Below are positions 54,283-63,724 of a stretch of DNA of 64,000 nt, in pieces (position 1 is the stretch's first letter; each line of letters begins with the position of its first letter). Source of the stretch: Clostridium septicum (lineage in GTDB: Bacteria; Bacillota; Clostridia; Clostridiales; Clostridiaceae); contig NZ_CP023671.1 of NCBI RefSeq assembly GCF_003606265.1, positions 434,001-498,000 of the forward strand. The letters run 5' to 3'. The notes below the pieces were generated by a model. It worked only from the letters and a program-made list of their open reading frames with translations. It was not told the DNA's origin and ran no database searches. A program made the translations under genes and the position numbers.

Positions 54283-55797
54283 CTACAATCCAAAAATAAA
54301 TTTATCAAAGGCTTGTTGACCTTTTTCATCCCTCTTATAAACTCCTGCATCTTTTAATACTGCTAGGAATTTAAGTCCAACTTCTTCTTGTAGTATATCT
54401 TCTACATTCTCAGAATTTATATCCTTATATTTTTTTATTATGGTTAGTATCCAATCTTTATGTTTTAATAATTCTTCCTTACCATTTAGTTCTTCTATTT
54501 TATTTTTATTTAAAAGGAAATCTTGAATTTCCTTAAGTTCCTTCTTTAACCTTGATGGTAAAATTGCAAGTCCCATAGCTTCAATAAGACCTATATTTTC
54601 TTTTTTAATGTGATGTAGTTCCTCATGAGGATGGAATATTCCATACGGGAATTCTTCTGTTGTTCTATTATTTCTTAATACTAAATCAAATTGATAATTC
54701 CCACCTTTTTTTCGTGCTATTGGAGTTACTGTATTATGTGGAATATCTACTGTAAACGCAAGAATATCTACTGATTCATCTGAATAATTCTTCCATTTTT
54801 CATAAATATATATTACTGCATTAAGAACCTCTTCTTTATCTTTTCCCTCAATTCTTATTACAGACATAGGCCATTTAACTTTTCCAATTTTAACTTTATT
54901 TAAGTTTGCAATTTTAAATTCTTTTTCTACTTCTGCCTTAGCCATTGAAAACTCATAATTTCCACCTTGAAAATGATCATGTGCAAGAATCGAACCTCCA
55001 ACTATAGGTAAATCTGCATTTGTTCCTACAAAATAATGCGGAAATTGTTCTATAAATCCTAAAAGCCTCTTAAAAGTATCTTTAGTTATTTTCATAGGAT
55101 CATGACTTCCCTTTAAGACTATGCAATGTTCATTATAGTAAACATACGGTGAGTATTGTAAAAACCATCTTTCATTATTTAAATCTAACGGAATAATTCT
55201 ATGATTTTCTCTAGCAGGATAACCTATTCTACCCTCATGACCTTCATTTTCTACACATAATAAGCATTTAGGATAGTTAGTTGAAACTGTATTTTTCTTT
55301 GCTGCAATATCTCTAGGATCCTTTTCTGGCTTAGATAGATTTATAGTAATATCTAAATCTCCATATTCTGTAGCTGTTTTCCACTTCATATCCTTTTTAA
55401 CTCTGTCTACTCTTATATAATTAGTTGCTCTACTAAGGTTATAATAGTATTCTGTAGCTTTCTTTTCACTTTCATTATATAATTTATTAAACTCTTTTAT
55501 TATTATAGAAGGCATTTTTACTAAACACCCCATAATCTTTGTATCTAAAAGATCTCTTGATTCAACACTATTACTTTCTAACAATCTCTCATTAAATGCA
55601 TAATCTAATATATTTTCTAAACAAGAAGTTGGAGTTTCAAGATTTTCATTAATCTCTTCTACTTCTTCTATATCATTTAAATTTAATATTTGCATTATTC
55701 TATTTCTTACATATACTTTATCTTCTACTTCAATTAATCCTTTTTTAATTCCATACACAAGTAATCTTTCTATTTCATATGAAATATTAATATTCAT
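54283..55797 (-). CDS. galT: Galactose-1-phosphate uridylyltransferase, type 2
   Basis: The 504-aa enzyme is of the longer Firmicute GalT class. The active-site block is ILAHDHFQGG (HxHxQ-like, about 270-279), with NEHCIVLKGSHDPMKI upstream and HNTVTPIARK later. It exchanges UMP between UDP-glucose and galactose-1-phosphate in the Leloir pathway. The ATG at 55797 is chosen: GAAGGTGAAGATA precedes it. A longer reading to 55848 would overlap galK and lacks a ribosome site. Confidence 0.94.
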   Translation of the reverse strand: MNINISYEIERLLVYGIKKGLIEVEDKVYVRNRIMQILNLNDIEEVEEINENLETPTSCLENILDYAFNERLLESNSVESRDLLDTKIMGCLVKMPSIIIKEFNKLYNESEKKATEYYYNLSRATNYIRVDRVKKDMKWKTATEYGDLDITINLSKPEKDPRDIAAKKNTVSTNYPKCLLCVENEGHEGRIGYPARENHRIIPLDLNNERWFLQYSPYVYYNEHCIVLKGSHDPMKITKDTFKRLLGFIEQFPHYFVGTNADLPIVGGSILAHDHFQGGNYEFSMAKAEVEKEFKIANLNKVKIGKVKWPMSVIRIEGKDKEEVLNAVIYIYEKWKNYSDESVDILAFTVDIPHNTVTPIARKKGGNYQFDLVLRNNRTTEEFPYGIFHPHEELHHIKKENIGLIEAMGLAILPSRLKKELKEIQDFLLNKNKIEELNGKEELLKHKDWILTIIKKYKDINSENVEDILQEEVGLKFLAVLKDAGVYKRDEKGQQAFDKFIFGL

Positions 55798-55819
55798 TAT
55801 CTTCACCTTCTTATTTCTG

Positions 55820-56983
55820 TTAGTTAAGTTTCCTTGCTCCATCACCAATATTAACTACATAAAAATCTGCTTCATATCCTATCTTCTCTTTATATGCAGC
55901 TCCTACATTTTTAATAAAATTATCTATATCATCATTTTTTACTAAACTAACTGTACATCCTCCAAAACCTGCTCCTGTCATTCTTGATCCTATTACACCT
56001 TCTTGTTTCCATGCAAGTTCTACTAAAGTATCTAATTCTATACCTGTAACTTCATAATCATCTCTTAATGATATGTGAGATTCATTCATTAATTCCCCAA
56101 ATAATTCTATTTCGTTATTTTTTAATGCTTCTGCAGCTTTTAAAGTTCTTACATTTTCATAAACAGCATGTTTTGCACGTTTTCTATTTATATCATCTGT
56201 TATTATATGTTTGTACTTTTCGAATTCTTCTTCACTTAACTCTCCTAAAGCTTTTATCTTAAGTTCTTTTTGTAATTCTTTTAAAGCCTCTTCACATTGT
56301 CCTCTTCTTTCATTGTATTTTGAATCTGCTAAACCTCTTCTTTTATTTGTATTTGAAATTACTATAGAAGTATCAACTAAGCTAATTGGTGCATAAGAAT
56401 ACTTTAAAGTGTTTGTATCTAATAGTGTTGCACAATTTTCTTTTCCCATTCCTATTGCAAATTGATCCATTATTCCACAATTTACACCTATAAATTTATT
56501 TTCAGCTAATTGTGAAAATTTAACTAAATCAATCATATCTACATCTAAATTAAATAAATCTTTTAAAGTAACTCCAGTAACTAATTCTAAAGAGGCTGAA
56601 GATGATAATCCTGCTCCATTTGGTATATTTCCATACACGTATCCTTCAAACCCATTATTAATTGTGTATCCATTCTCTTTTAAAGCCCAGATAACCCCTT
56701 TTGAATAATTTGCCCAATCATGTACTTTTTCATTTTTTAAATCATCTATATTAAATTCTATAATTCCTGAATTTTCAAAATTTTTCGAATGTAATCTAAC
56801 AAGCTTATCTTCTCTTTTTCTAGCAATCATATATGTTCCAATTGTTAAAGCACAAGGAAAAACATTACCTCCATTATAATCAGTATGTTCTCCAATTAAA
56901 TTTACTCTACCTGGTGCAAAATAATTACCTTGTGGTTTCTCTCCAAATACTTTAATAAATTTATCAACTAATTCTTTTACCAT
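55820..56983 (-). CDS. galK: Galactokinase
   Basis: The 387-aa GHMP kinase has the galactose-binding signature GRVNLIGEHTDYNGG (about 26-40). The ATP loop is PNGAGLSSSASLE (about 116-128) and motif 3 GSRMTGAGFGGC (about 330-341). It phosphorylates galactose at C1. First gene of the operon, 22 bp before galT. Its promoter carries two LacI-type operator candidates, consistent with control by the upstream regulator gene. Confidence 0.96.
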   Translation of the reverse strand: MVKELVDKFIKVFGEKPQGNYFAPGRVNLIGEHTDYNGGNVFPCALTIGTYMIARKREDKLVRLHSKNFENSGIIEFNIDDLKNEKVHDWANYSKGVIWALKENGYTINNGFEGYVYGNIPNGAGLSSSASLELVTGVTLKDLFNLDVDMIDLVKFSQLAENKFIGVNCGIMDQFAIGMGKENCATLLDTNTLKYSYAPISLVDTSIVISNTNKRRGLADSKYNERRGQCEEALKELQKELKIKALGELSEEEFEKYKHIITDDINRKRAKHAVYENVRTLKAAEALKNNEIELFGELMNESHISLRDDYEVTGIELDTLVELAWKQEGVIGSRMTGAGFGGCTVSLVKNDDIDNFIKNVGAAYKEKIGYEADFYVVNIGDGARKLN

Positions 56984-57006
56984 TTAAATAACCTCCATAA
57001 AACAAT

Positions 57007-57024
57007 TTAAACGCTTTCGCAAAA
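57007..57024 (-). promoter_or_regulatory. Second LacI-type/cre-like site in the galK leader
   Basis: Minus-strand TTTTGCGAAAGCGTTTAA, related to the site in the promoter (both contain TTTGCG and GTTTA). It may be a GalR operator or a CcpA cre site. Confidence 0.45.
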
Positions 57025-57066
57025 ATATATTTTATCTTTAATCTTATAACAATTCTTTATATTCTT

Positions 57067-57095
57067 ATTCTAGTAAACATTTTGCGCAAAGTCAA
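57067..57095 (-). promoter_or_regulatory. galK promoter with TTTGCGCAAA palindrome in the spacer
   Basis: Minus-strand TTGACT (57090-57095), 17-bp spacer, TAGAAT (57067-57072). The perfect palindrome TTTGCGCAAA (57081-57090) sits in the spacer against the -35, a classic repressor position. Confidence 0.78.
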
Positions 57096-57159
57096 TAAAT
57101 TTACTAAATTTTTTACTATTCTAACTTGTTTATTTTACTTATTAATTTATTATATAAAT

Positions 57160-57193
57160 AAAAACTCATAATCAAACGATTATGAGTTTTTAA
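57160..57193. terminator. Terminator after the gal regulator
   Basis: AAAACTCATAATC (57161-57173) and GATTATGAGTTTT (57178-57190) over an AAAC loop, with the T-run on either side. Confidence 0.85.
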
Positions 57194-57196
57194 ATA

Positions 57197-58192
57197 TTAT
57201 TTTACCTTTATACAACTTTCTCTTATTTTCAATTCAGCATTTATAACAACTTTTTTCCTATAACATCTATTGGATATTATATTTTCAAGCATTAAATCCA
57301 CCGCCGACATTCCCATAAATTCTGTATAAACTCTAATAGTTGTTAAAGACGGAATCATATACTTAGCTGTAGGTATATCATTAAAAGATAGTATACTTAT
57401 ATCTTCTGGTATTTTTAAGTCTTTCTCTGCAACTGCCTTATAAGCTCCAACAGCCATAGTATCGCTAGCTATAAAACATGCTGACGGGATATCGTTTCCT
57501 TCTAATAACTTTTTCATTAATTTATACCCATCTTTATGAGTAAAATCCCCAATACCTATTAAATCTTCATTAAAAATCCCTTTACTTTTAGTATATTCAA
57601 TAAAGGTCATTTCTCTCTCATCAGTAATATACTCTATTCCATCTCTATAAGTTTCCTTGCCACCTAAATAAGCAATCTTAGTGTGACCAAGATCTACTAA
57701 ATAATCTAAAGCTACTTTTACAGCCTCTCTAAAATCTATAACAACTGAGTCATATAAACTTCCATTTGGTGAAGAATCAACAAAAACTATATTGTTAGTA
57801 ATTTTTTTTATAAACTCTATTTCTTCAAAACTAAACTTTCCTATAGCTATTATTCCATCTACATTTTTAAGTTGATCTATGCAACTTTCACTATGAACTG
57901 TTATTGTATTAATTTTTTGTTCTTGGCATTTCTTTTCAACTGCAAGTCTTATTGATAAATAATAAGGATCTCCAAGTTCCTGCTCTGCTGTGTACCAATG
58001 TAATATTCCTATAATTTGGGTTTTATTTTTTTTTCTATTTCTAACAGATACATACTCTAATTCATCTGCAACTTGGAATATTTTCATTTTCGTTTCATCC
58101 GTTACATTCAGTGTTTCATCAAAATTAAGAACTCTAGATACAGTCGAGGACGAAACTCCCACTAAATTGGCAATATCTTTTATAGTAGCCAA
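57197..58192 (-). CDS. galR: LacI-family regulator of the gal operon
   Basis: The 331-aa repressor has the N-terminal HTH (ATIKDIANLVGVSSSTVSRVLN) and hinge. A periplasmic-binding-type effector domain follows (about 60-331) with IIAIGKFS, CFIASDTMAVGAYKA and ISILSFNDIPTAK. It lies directly upstream of galKTM, same direction but separated by its own terminator. It most probably represses galK through the TTTGCGCAAA sites, with galactose as inducer. The assignment to gal rests on position. Confidence 0.85.
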   Translation of the reverse strand: MATIKDIANLVGVSSSTVSRVLNFDETLNVTDETKMKIFQVADELEYVSVRNRKKNKTQIIGILHWYTAEQELGDPYYLSIRLAVEKKCQEQKINTITVHSESCIDQLKNVDGIIAIGKFSFEEIEFIKKITNNIVFVDSSPNGSLYDSVVIDFREAVKVALDYLVDLGHTKIAYLGGKETYRDGIEYITDEREMTFIEYTKSKGIFNEDLIGIGDFTHKDGYKLMKKLLEGNDIPSACFIASDTMAVGAYKAVAEKDLKIPEDISILSFNDIPTAKYMIPSLTTIRVYTEFMGMSAVDLMLENIISNRCYRKKVVINAELKIRESCIKVK

Positions 58193-58311
58193 TATTATCC
58201 CTCCCTGTAAAAAATGTATGCTTTATCCTTGTTATTATATAATACAACCTAAAAAACATCCCGTCAATATTTTAGTAAATATTTACTAAAATATTTTATT
58301 TAAAAATAAAA

Positions 58312-58335
58312 AACACCACACAAAAGTGTAGTGTC
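58312..58335 (-). terminator. Terminator of rnpB
   Basis: ACACCACA and GTGTAGTGT arms pair around CAAAA (58313-58334). On the minus strand the hairpin is followed by TTTTTTATTTTT. Confidence 0.8.
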
Positions 58336-58348
58336 ATATGCTTTCTAT

Positions 58349-58692
58349 GCGAGATAAGCCTTAAGCGGAGTTCTGTATTAAGCAATCATCTATCTAGGCT
58401 TACTGTTGCCAGCAAGCTCAAGCGACACACCCGGAGGCGGGACGGGCAGCCCCATAAGCCTCACTCTCGGTCTTGCTCCAAGTGGGGTTTACATAGCCAT
58501 GATGTCACCATCATGCTGGTGAGCTCTTACCTCACCTTTCCACCCTTACCTAAGTAAAAACTTAGGCGGTATATCTCTGTTGCACTTTCCTTCAAGTCGC
58601 CTTGACTGGACGTTATCCAGCACCCTGCCCTGTGGAGCTCCGACTTTCCTCTCCTAGATCTAAGTCTAGCAGCGATTGCATGTCTTACTCGC
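58349..58692 (-). ncRNA. rnpB: RNase P RNA, type A
   Basis: The catalytic RNA of RNase P, about 344 nt. On the minus strand the conserved CR-I region reads GGAGAGGAAAGTCGGAGCTCC, then ACAGGGCAGGGTGCTGG. The central GAAGGAAAGTGCAACAGA and GGTAAACCCC-like blocks are present, as is the 3' CR-V AGATAGATGATTGC with ACAGAACTCCGCTTA. The ends GCGAGTAAG and CTTATCTCGC pair as P1. The pattern is the ancestral type A fold rather than the Bacillus type B. A promoter and a terminator bracket it. Confidence 0.95.
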
Positions 58693-58699
58693 ATTATTT

Positions 58700-58728
58700 A
58701 TGATATCACATAATTTAAATTAACACAA
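58700..58728 (-). promoter_or_regulatory. Promoter of rnpB
   Basis: Minus-strand TTGTGT (58723-58728), 17 bp, TATCAT (58700-58705), then 7 nt to the first RNA base. Confidence 0.75.
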
Positions 58729-58741
58729 GTTTTTTTTATTT

Positions 58742-58990
58742 TTAAACAAACTGTAAAATTATAAGTAACATAGCAAGTATTAGCCATGAATAAAATCCAA
58801 TTCCTGAAAATAAAAGTGTCAAAATAATAAGGCCAAATATACAAAGTCTTGCCTGAATACAACAATTTCTACAATTAAAGGCATTACCTATATTTTTAGA
58901 AACATTATCACTAAAATCCCTAATTGTTTTTTGAAAAAACTTCCCCCAATCATTACCTTTCTTTTTATGATAATATTTATTATTCCCCAT
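58742..58990 (-). CDS. Small Cys-containing membrane protein, function unknown
   Basis: The 82-aa protein has a basic, hydrophilic N-terminal half with a CRNCC cluster. Two closely spaced hydrophobic segments make up the C-terminal 35 residues. It is probably a membrane hairpin protein with the Cys cluster on the cytosolic side. I do not recognise the family. The ATG at 58990 has GGGAG 8 nt upstream; an ATG at 59005 is an alternative. The stop lies just before the rnpB promoter. Confidence 0.55.
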   Translation of the reverse strand: MGNNKYYHKKKGNDWGKFFQKTIRDFSDNVSKNIGNAFNCRNCCIQARLCIFGLIILTLLFSGIGFYSWLILAMLLIILQFV

Positions 58991-59065
58991 ACAGCAAACT
59001 CCCATAATTACTATTATTTATACATATGTTATATATTCAAATTTGATACTAATTTAATATATAAA

Positions 59066-59092
59066 TAAATCCTTATACAAAAGTATAAGGAT
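59066..59092 (-). terminator. Terminator at the end of the nif3 gene
   Basis: ATCCTTATAC (59069-59078) and GTATAAGGAT (59083-59092) pair over AAAA. The hairpin overlaps the last codons of the Nif3 gene. Confidence 0.72.
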
Positions 59093-59858
59093 CTTTTACT
59101 AAAGCTGATTTTATAAATTCAACTTCTGGGAACTTAACTAAAACTTTTTCTATAGCTTTTAAGAAAACTAGCCATTCTGATGAAAAATGACCAATATCTA
59201 AAATAGATATTCCCATTTCTTTATAATCAGAAGCATAATGATATGTTGTATCCCCTGTAATAATACAATGGGCACCTCTTGCTACAGCTTTTCCTATAAA
59301 GTCTTGACCACTTCCATTAATTATGGCTATATTCTTAAACATTTCTTTTCCCATAGAAACTCTTAAGTTCTTTATATTTAATTTTCTTTTTATTATTTCT
59401 ACCAAGGTCTCTAATTCTATTTCTTTATCTAATCTTACCATTCTTCCAAGTCCAGCACTAGAATCTTTCTTATTTACTTCTATTAATTCTTCTGAAGAAA
59501 ATCCTAACATTTCAACAATTGTTTTATTTAAACCTTCCTTAGCAGAATCTAAATTAGTATGACTAGAGTATAAGCTTATATTATTTTTTATAAGTTCTAT
59601 TATTTTCTTTCCTAATAATGTTTCTGTAGTGATACTATTAGGCTTTTTAAAGATAAGTGGATGATGAGTAAGTATCATATCAACATTTAAACCCTTAGCT
59701 TCTTCTATAACATCTAAAGTACAATCTAATGCTATTAATACTTTTTCTACTTTTTGATTCTTATCTCCAACCATTAATCCTACATTGTCAAAATCCTCTT
59801 TTAAATATGTAGGTGCTAACTTTTCCATTTCATCCATAATGTCTTTGACTTTTTTCAT
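59073..59858 (-). CDS. Nif3-like dinuclear metal-center protein (YqfO type)
   Basis: The 261-aa NIF3/DUF34 protein has the metal ligands in LTHHPLIFK (about 63-71), SHTNLDSAKEGLN (about 98-110) and near the C-terminus GHFSSEW (about 223-229). Members are toroidal hexamers, sometimes annotated as GTP cyclohydrolase I type 2; the reaction is unsettled. It follows trmK by 12 bp, a pairing conserved in Firmicutes, and belongs to the rpoD neighbourhood. Confidence 0.92.
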   Translation of the reverse strand: MKKVKDIMDEMEKLAPTYLKEDFDNVGLMVGDKNQKVEKVLIALDCTLDVIEEAKGLNVDMILTHHPLIFKKPNSITTETLLGKKIIELIKNNISLYSSHTNLDSAKEGLNKTIVEMLGFSSEELIEVNKKDSSAGLGRMVRLDKEIELETLVEIIKRKLNIKNLRVSMGKEMFKNIAIINGSGQDFIGKAVARGAHCIITGDTTYHYASDYKEMGISILDIGHFSSEWLVFLKAIEKVLVKFPEVEFIKSALVKDPYTFV

Positions 59859-59870
59859 TTTACATCACCT

Positions 59871-60563
59871 TTATAAAAAATTAACTATATTTGATAATAT
59901 TGAAATTTTCTCCAATAACTCTTCTTTTCTTAAGGTAGCTGACTCTGTTTCATCTGTTATAAGGCTCAATATTTTATTATACTTATCTAATTTTGAATTT
60001 ATGTATTCCTTCATCAAAGGATGTTTTTCCATTAATAGCTTTGGACTTATTTCATAATATATACTATCTAATACAGTATTTTCACCTATTTTTCTTCTTA
60101 CTTTAAATAATTCATAGTATTTTCCATCATCTAAACATAAATCTTCATCTATAATTTCATAATCATTAGTATATAAATACTCTCTTAAAACTTCTGGATT
60201 TTGAGCTGGCTGTAATATTAAATATTCTAATTCATTTACAATATTAGTGTCTGCTTCTAATATATCTCTTATTAAATTCCCCCCCATACCTGCTATAATT
60301 ACAGCTTGAACTTCATTTTCTTTCAAAACACTTAAGCCATTTCCTAATCTAAACTCTAATTCATCTCCTACCCCTTCTAAGATAGCATTAAGTCGAGCTT
60401 TATCTAAAGGTTCCTTATTTATATCTGATGCTATAGCTTCACTACAAATATTATTTTTTAATGCATACAAAGGTATATATCCATGATCTGTTCCCACATC
60501 TGCTAACGCTATAACTTTCTCTACTTTTTCTACAATAAAATTTAATCTTTTGCTTAATTCCAT
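59871..60563 (-). CDS. trmK: tRNA (adenine-N1-)-methyltransferase, position 22
   Basis: The 230-aa class I methyltransferase has the SAM motif LADVGTDHGYIPLYAL (about 20-35), followed by AIASDIN and IIAGMGGNLI (about 88-97). TrmK makes m1A22 in tRNA. The C-terminal part is a helical extension for tRNA binding. It sits between rpoD and the Nif3 gene, as in Bacillus and other Firmicutes. Confidence 0.92.
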   Translation of the reverse strand: MELSKRLNFIVEKVEKVIALADVGTDHGYIPLYALKNNICSEAIASDINKEPLDKARLNAILEGVGDELEFRLGNGLSVLKENEVQAVIIAGMGGNLIRDILEADTNIVNELEYLILQPAQNPEVLREYLYTNDYEIIDEDLCLDDGKYYELFKVRRKIGENTVLDSIYYEISPKLLMEKHPLMKEYINSKLDKYNKILSLITDETESATLRKEELLEKISILSNIVNFL

Positions 60564-60590
60564 ATAATTCTACTCCTTACTTAAAGTAAA

Positions 60591-60612
60591 ATTAGCACCA
60601 CTAGGTGCTAAT
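60591..60612 (-). terminator. Hairpin overlapping the rpoD stop
   Basis: ATTAGCACC-ACTA-GGTGCTAAT, followed on the minus strand by TTTACTTT. It may partly terminate the dnaG-rpoD transcript before trmK. Confidence 0.6.
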
Positions 60613-61717
60613 CTAAATAATCCTTTAATTTTTTACTTCTTGATGGATGTCTTAGCTTTCTAAGAGCCTTCGCCTCTATTTGTCTAATTCTTTCTCTAGT
60701 TACATTAAATTCTTTACCTACCTCTTCTAGAGTTCTAGCTCTTCCATCATCTAATCCAAATCTTAATCTTAAAACTTTTTCTTCTCTAGGAGTTAATGTA
60801 TCTAAAACATTTATTAATTGTTCCTTTAACATTGTAAATGCTGCTGCTTCTGCTGGAGCTGGTGCATCATCATCTGGTATAAAATCACCTAAGTGTGAAT
60901 CTTCTTCTTCACCTATTGGAGTCTCTAATGATACTGGTTCTTGAGCAATTTTTTGAATTTCTCTAACCTTATCTACAGGTAAGTCCATAACCTTTGATAT
61001 TTCCTCTGGGAATGGATCTCTTCCTAATTCTTGAAGTAATTGTCTTTGTACTCTTATAAGTTTATTTATAGTTTCAACCATATGAACTGGTATTCTTATA
61101 GTTCTAGCCTGATCTGCTATAGCTCTAGTAATTGCTTGCCTAATCCACCATGTTGCGTATGTTGAAAATTTAAATCCTTTTCTGTAATCAAACTTTTCTA
61201 CTGCTTTTATAAGCCCAAGATTTCCTTCTTGTATTAAATCAAGAAAGAGCATACCTCTACCAACATATCTTTTAGCTATACTAACAACTAATCTTAAATT
61301 AGCTTCAGCTAATTTCTTCTTAGCATATTGATCTCCTTCTTCTATTCTTAATGCTAACTCAATTTCATCTTCTGATGAAAGAAGTGGAACCTTTCCTATT
61401 TCTTTTAAGTACATTCTAACAGGATCATCTATGGCTATTCCTTCTGGAACAGAAAGATCTATTTCCTCTTCCTCTACCTCTTCCACAGAATTTATTTCAC
61501 CTAATACTTCTATTCCCATTGACTCTAGAACTTCATATATTTTTTCTATTTGCTCTGGTCCTAATTCTATATGTTCAATTTCATCCATTATTTGTTTATA
61601 TGTTAATGTACCAGTTTTTTTACCCTTATCCAGTAGGTTTTTAACTACTGCCATTTTGCTATTCTTATCCTCATTATTCTTTTTACCTTGTTTAGCTTTA
61701 GTTTTTTGATCTACCAT
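60608..61717 (-). CDS. rpoD: Primary sigma factor RpoD (SigA)
   Basis: The 369-aa sigma-70 factor has region 1.2 ([17 protein letters not shown]) and region 2 ([56 protein letters not shown]). Region 3 follows, then region 4 with the [23 protein letters not shown]. It directs RNA polymerase to the TTGACA/TATAAT promoters seen throughout the window. The ATG at 61717 follows AAAGGAGG by about 7 nt. It is 27 bp downstream of dnaG in the same operon. Confidence 0.97.
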   Translation of the reverse strand: MVDQKTKAKQGKKNNEDKNSKMAVVKNLLDKGKKTGTLTYKQIMDEIEHIELGPEQIEKIYEVLESMGIEVLGEINSVEEVEEEEIDLSVPEGIAIDDPVRMYLKEIGKVPLLSSEDEIELALRIEEGDQYAKKKLAEANLRLVVSIAKRYVGRGMLFLDLIQEGNLGLIKAVEKFDYRKGFKFSTYATWWIRQAITRAIADQARTIRIPVHMVETINKLIRVQRQLLQELGRDPFPEEISKVMDLPVDKVREIQKIAQEPVSLETPIGEEEDSHLGDFIPDDDAPAPAEAAAFTMLKEQLINVLDTLTPREEKVLRLRFGLDDGRARTLEEVGKEFNVTRERIRQIEAKALRKLRHPSRSKKLKDYLD

Positions 61718-61744
61718 TAAATTACCTCCTTTCGCTATGACCAC

Positions 61745-63526
61745 CTATTCTCTCACACCTCTTTTCAACAATTCTGCTATTTTAGTTAACTCAATAGCGA
61801 TATGAATAGATTCTTCAATCTTACCTTCTGATTCCAATAATTTTTGTTGTTTCTTTAACTCTTCTAATCTTAGGTTCAATTTATAATTCTCTACTTGCCT
61901 TACAAAATCCTTAATTAATTTTTGGGTATCATTCACCTTGAAAACATTATGCTCTTTTATTTTAACTAATTCCTCCAAAGTTTTAATATTATTACATTTT
62001 GATTCTAGAAAACTATTTATATTATTTATTCTTCCCACTTTACCTTCTTTAATTATGGAGAATATTTCTTTATGTTCATTTAATATTAAATCCTCTTCCT
62101 TTAAAATATTAATAATGTATTCAAAATAATCATCCTCAAGCATTAATTTCATTAAAGATCTTTCTGCCTTTAAAAATCCAGGCTCTACATATAATTTTGT
62201 TCCATTATATTCCTTATTATTCATAAATTTTTCATCATTTATGTTTTTTATCATTTCACTTGACAATAAATCGTATAAAGCCTGTTCTCTTATACCAGTA
62301 TTCTCTGAAATTCTCTTTACATACACATCTTTTTCTACAGGATTTAATTTAGCTAAAATATCAGTAACTCTTTTTCCATACTTAGCAAGAGAATCACTTT
62401 CTTTAAAATTAATTCCTTCTTCTGCTCTCTTTAATCTATAATCAATTAAAGGTTGTGCATTGTTTATTAAATTTTTAAATGCCTCTTTTCCGTTACTTCT
62501 TACAAATTCATCTGGATCTTTTCCTTGTGGAATATTTAAAACCCTAACTTCGAATCCTGCATCCCTTAATATTTCTAATCCTCTTACTGTAGCTGTTTGC
62601 CCTGCTACATCGGCATCATAAGAAATTATAACTTTATCTGCATATCTTTTTAGAAGTCGGGCTTGATTTACAGTTAAAGCAGTACCAAGAGAAGCTACAA
62701 CATTTGTAATTCCATATTGATGCAGCGTTATCAAATCCATATAGCCTTCTACTATTATAAAATATCGTTCTCTCAAGTTATTTTTAATAGCAAAATTTAA
62801 ACCATATAAATTTGTTCCCTTTTGGAAAACTAAAGTTTCTGGTGAATTCAAATATTTAGGCTTAGAATCATCTAAAACCCTTCCGCCAAATCCTATTACC
62901 TTCCCCCTATAATCAAATACAGGAAAAATAACTCTATTTCTAAATCTATCATACTTATTTCCACTTTTTTGAGATATAGATACTAAACCTGCTTCTAATA
63001 ATAGTTCTTCTTTAAATCCTCTTTTTTTTAAGTACAAAAGCAAACTATTCCAGCTATCTTTAGCAAACCCAAGTCCAAACCTTTTTATGGTCTCTTCTTT
63101 AATTCCACGATTTAGAAAATACTCTTTAGCCTCATTATCATTAACTAAATTTCTAAAAAAGAATCTTGCAGCTTCTACATTAAGATTATAAAGCAATTCT
63201 TTTTTCTTAGTTATAGGACTTTTTCCTTTTTTTTCATCCTCTATTGTTATATTGACTCTTTCACCTAAATATTTTACGGCATCTACAAATGGTAGATTTT
63301 TGGTTTTCATGACAAAAGTAATAACATTACCAACCTCTCCGCATCCAAAACATTTATATATTTGCTTATCTTGAGATACTGAGAAAGAAGGTGTTTTTTC
63401 ATTATGAAATGGACATAAACCAGAAAAATTTCTACCTGACCGTTTAAGTCTTACAGACTCTGATATAACATCTACTATATCATTTTGCTCTTTTATCTTT
63501 TCCAAAATTTCTTCAGAAATCTGCAA
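61745..63526 (-). CDS. dnaG: DNA primase
   Basis: The 593-aa primase has an N-terminal zinc ribbon (CPFHNEKTPSFSV and CFGCGEVG, about 38-66). The catalytic TOPRIM core has VEGYMDLI (about 262-269) and SYDADVAGQ (about 303-311), and the C-terminal helicase-interaction region completes it. It makes RNA primers for replication forks. GGAGGTGGATCTCC lies before the ATG. It forms the macromolecular-synthesis-type operon with rpoD, with the dgt-like gene 198 bp upstream. Confidence 0.97.
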   Translation of the reverse strand: MQISEEILEKIKEQNDIVDVISESVRLKRSGRNFSGLCPFHNEKTPSFSVSQDKQIYKCFGCGEVGNVITFVMKTKNLPFVDAVKYLGERVNITIEDEKKGKSPITKKKELLYNLNVEAARFFFRNLVNDNEAKEYFLNRGIKEETIKRFGLGFAKDSWNSLLLYLKKRGFKEELLLEAGLVSISQKSGNKYDRFRNRVIFPVFDYRGKVIGFGGRVLDDSKPKYLNSPETLVFQKGTNLYGLNFAIKNNLRERYFIIVEGYMDLITLHQYGITNVVASLGTALTVNQARLLKRYADKVIISYDADVAGQTATVRGLEILRDAGFEVRVLNIPQGKDPDEFVRSNGKEAFKNLINNAQPLIDYRLKRAEEGINFKESDSLAKYGKRVTDILAKLNPVEKDVYVKRISENTGIREQALYDLLSSEMIKNINDEKFMNNKEYNGTKLYVEPGFLKAERSLMKLMLEDDYFEYIINILKEEDLILNEHKEIFSIIKEGKVGRINNINSFLESKCNNIKTLEELVKIKEHNVFKVNDTQKLIKDFVRQVENYKLNLRLEELKKQQKLLESEGKIEESIHIAIELTKIAELLKRGVRE

Positions 63527-63724
63527 GGAGATCCACCTCCTTACTAATTTTTTTCATCAACCTTTTAATTATTCGACATTTTTTATATATTTCCTTCTTA
63601 AAATATAATTTAACATAATATTTTAAGAGTGCACATTTATTTATATTCTTTTTCAATTCCAAAATTCCTTTTTTTCGTCATGAAAATATTTTTCCCAAAA
63701 AAACTTTTATTATTCTTCAAATTA

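Noticed and set aside
58349..58692. RNase P RNA of the Bacillus type B
   Set aside because: The ACAGGGCAGGGTGC and GGAGCAAGACC-type blocks and the 3' end fit type A; type B features were not seen.
61431..61709. Ser/Ile-rich 92-codon frame opposite rpoD
   Set aside because: Antisense shadow of the charged rpoD N-terminus; no ribosome site.
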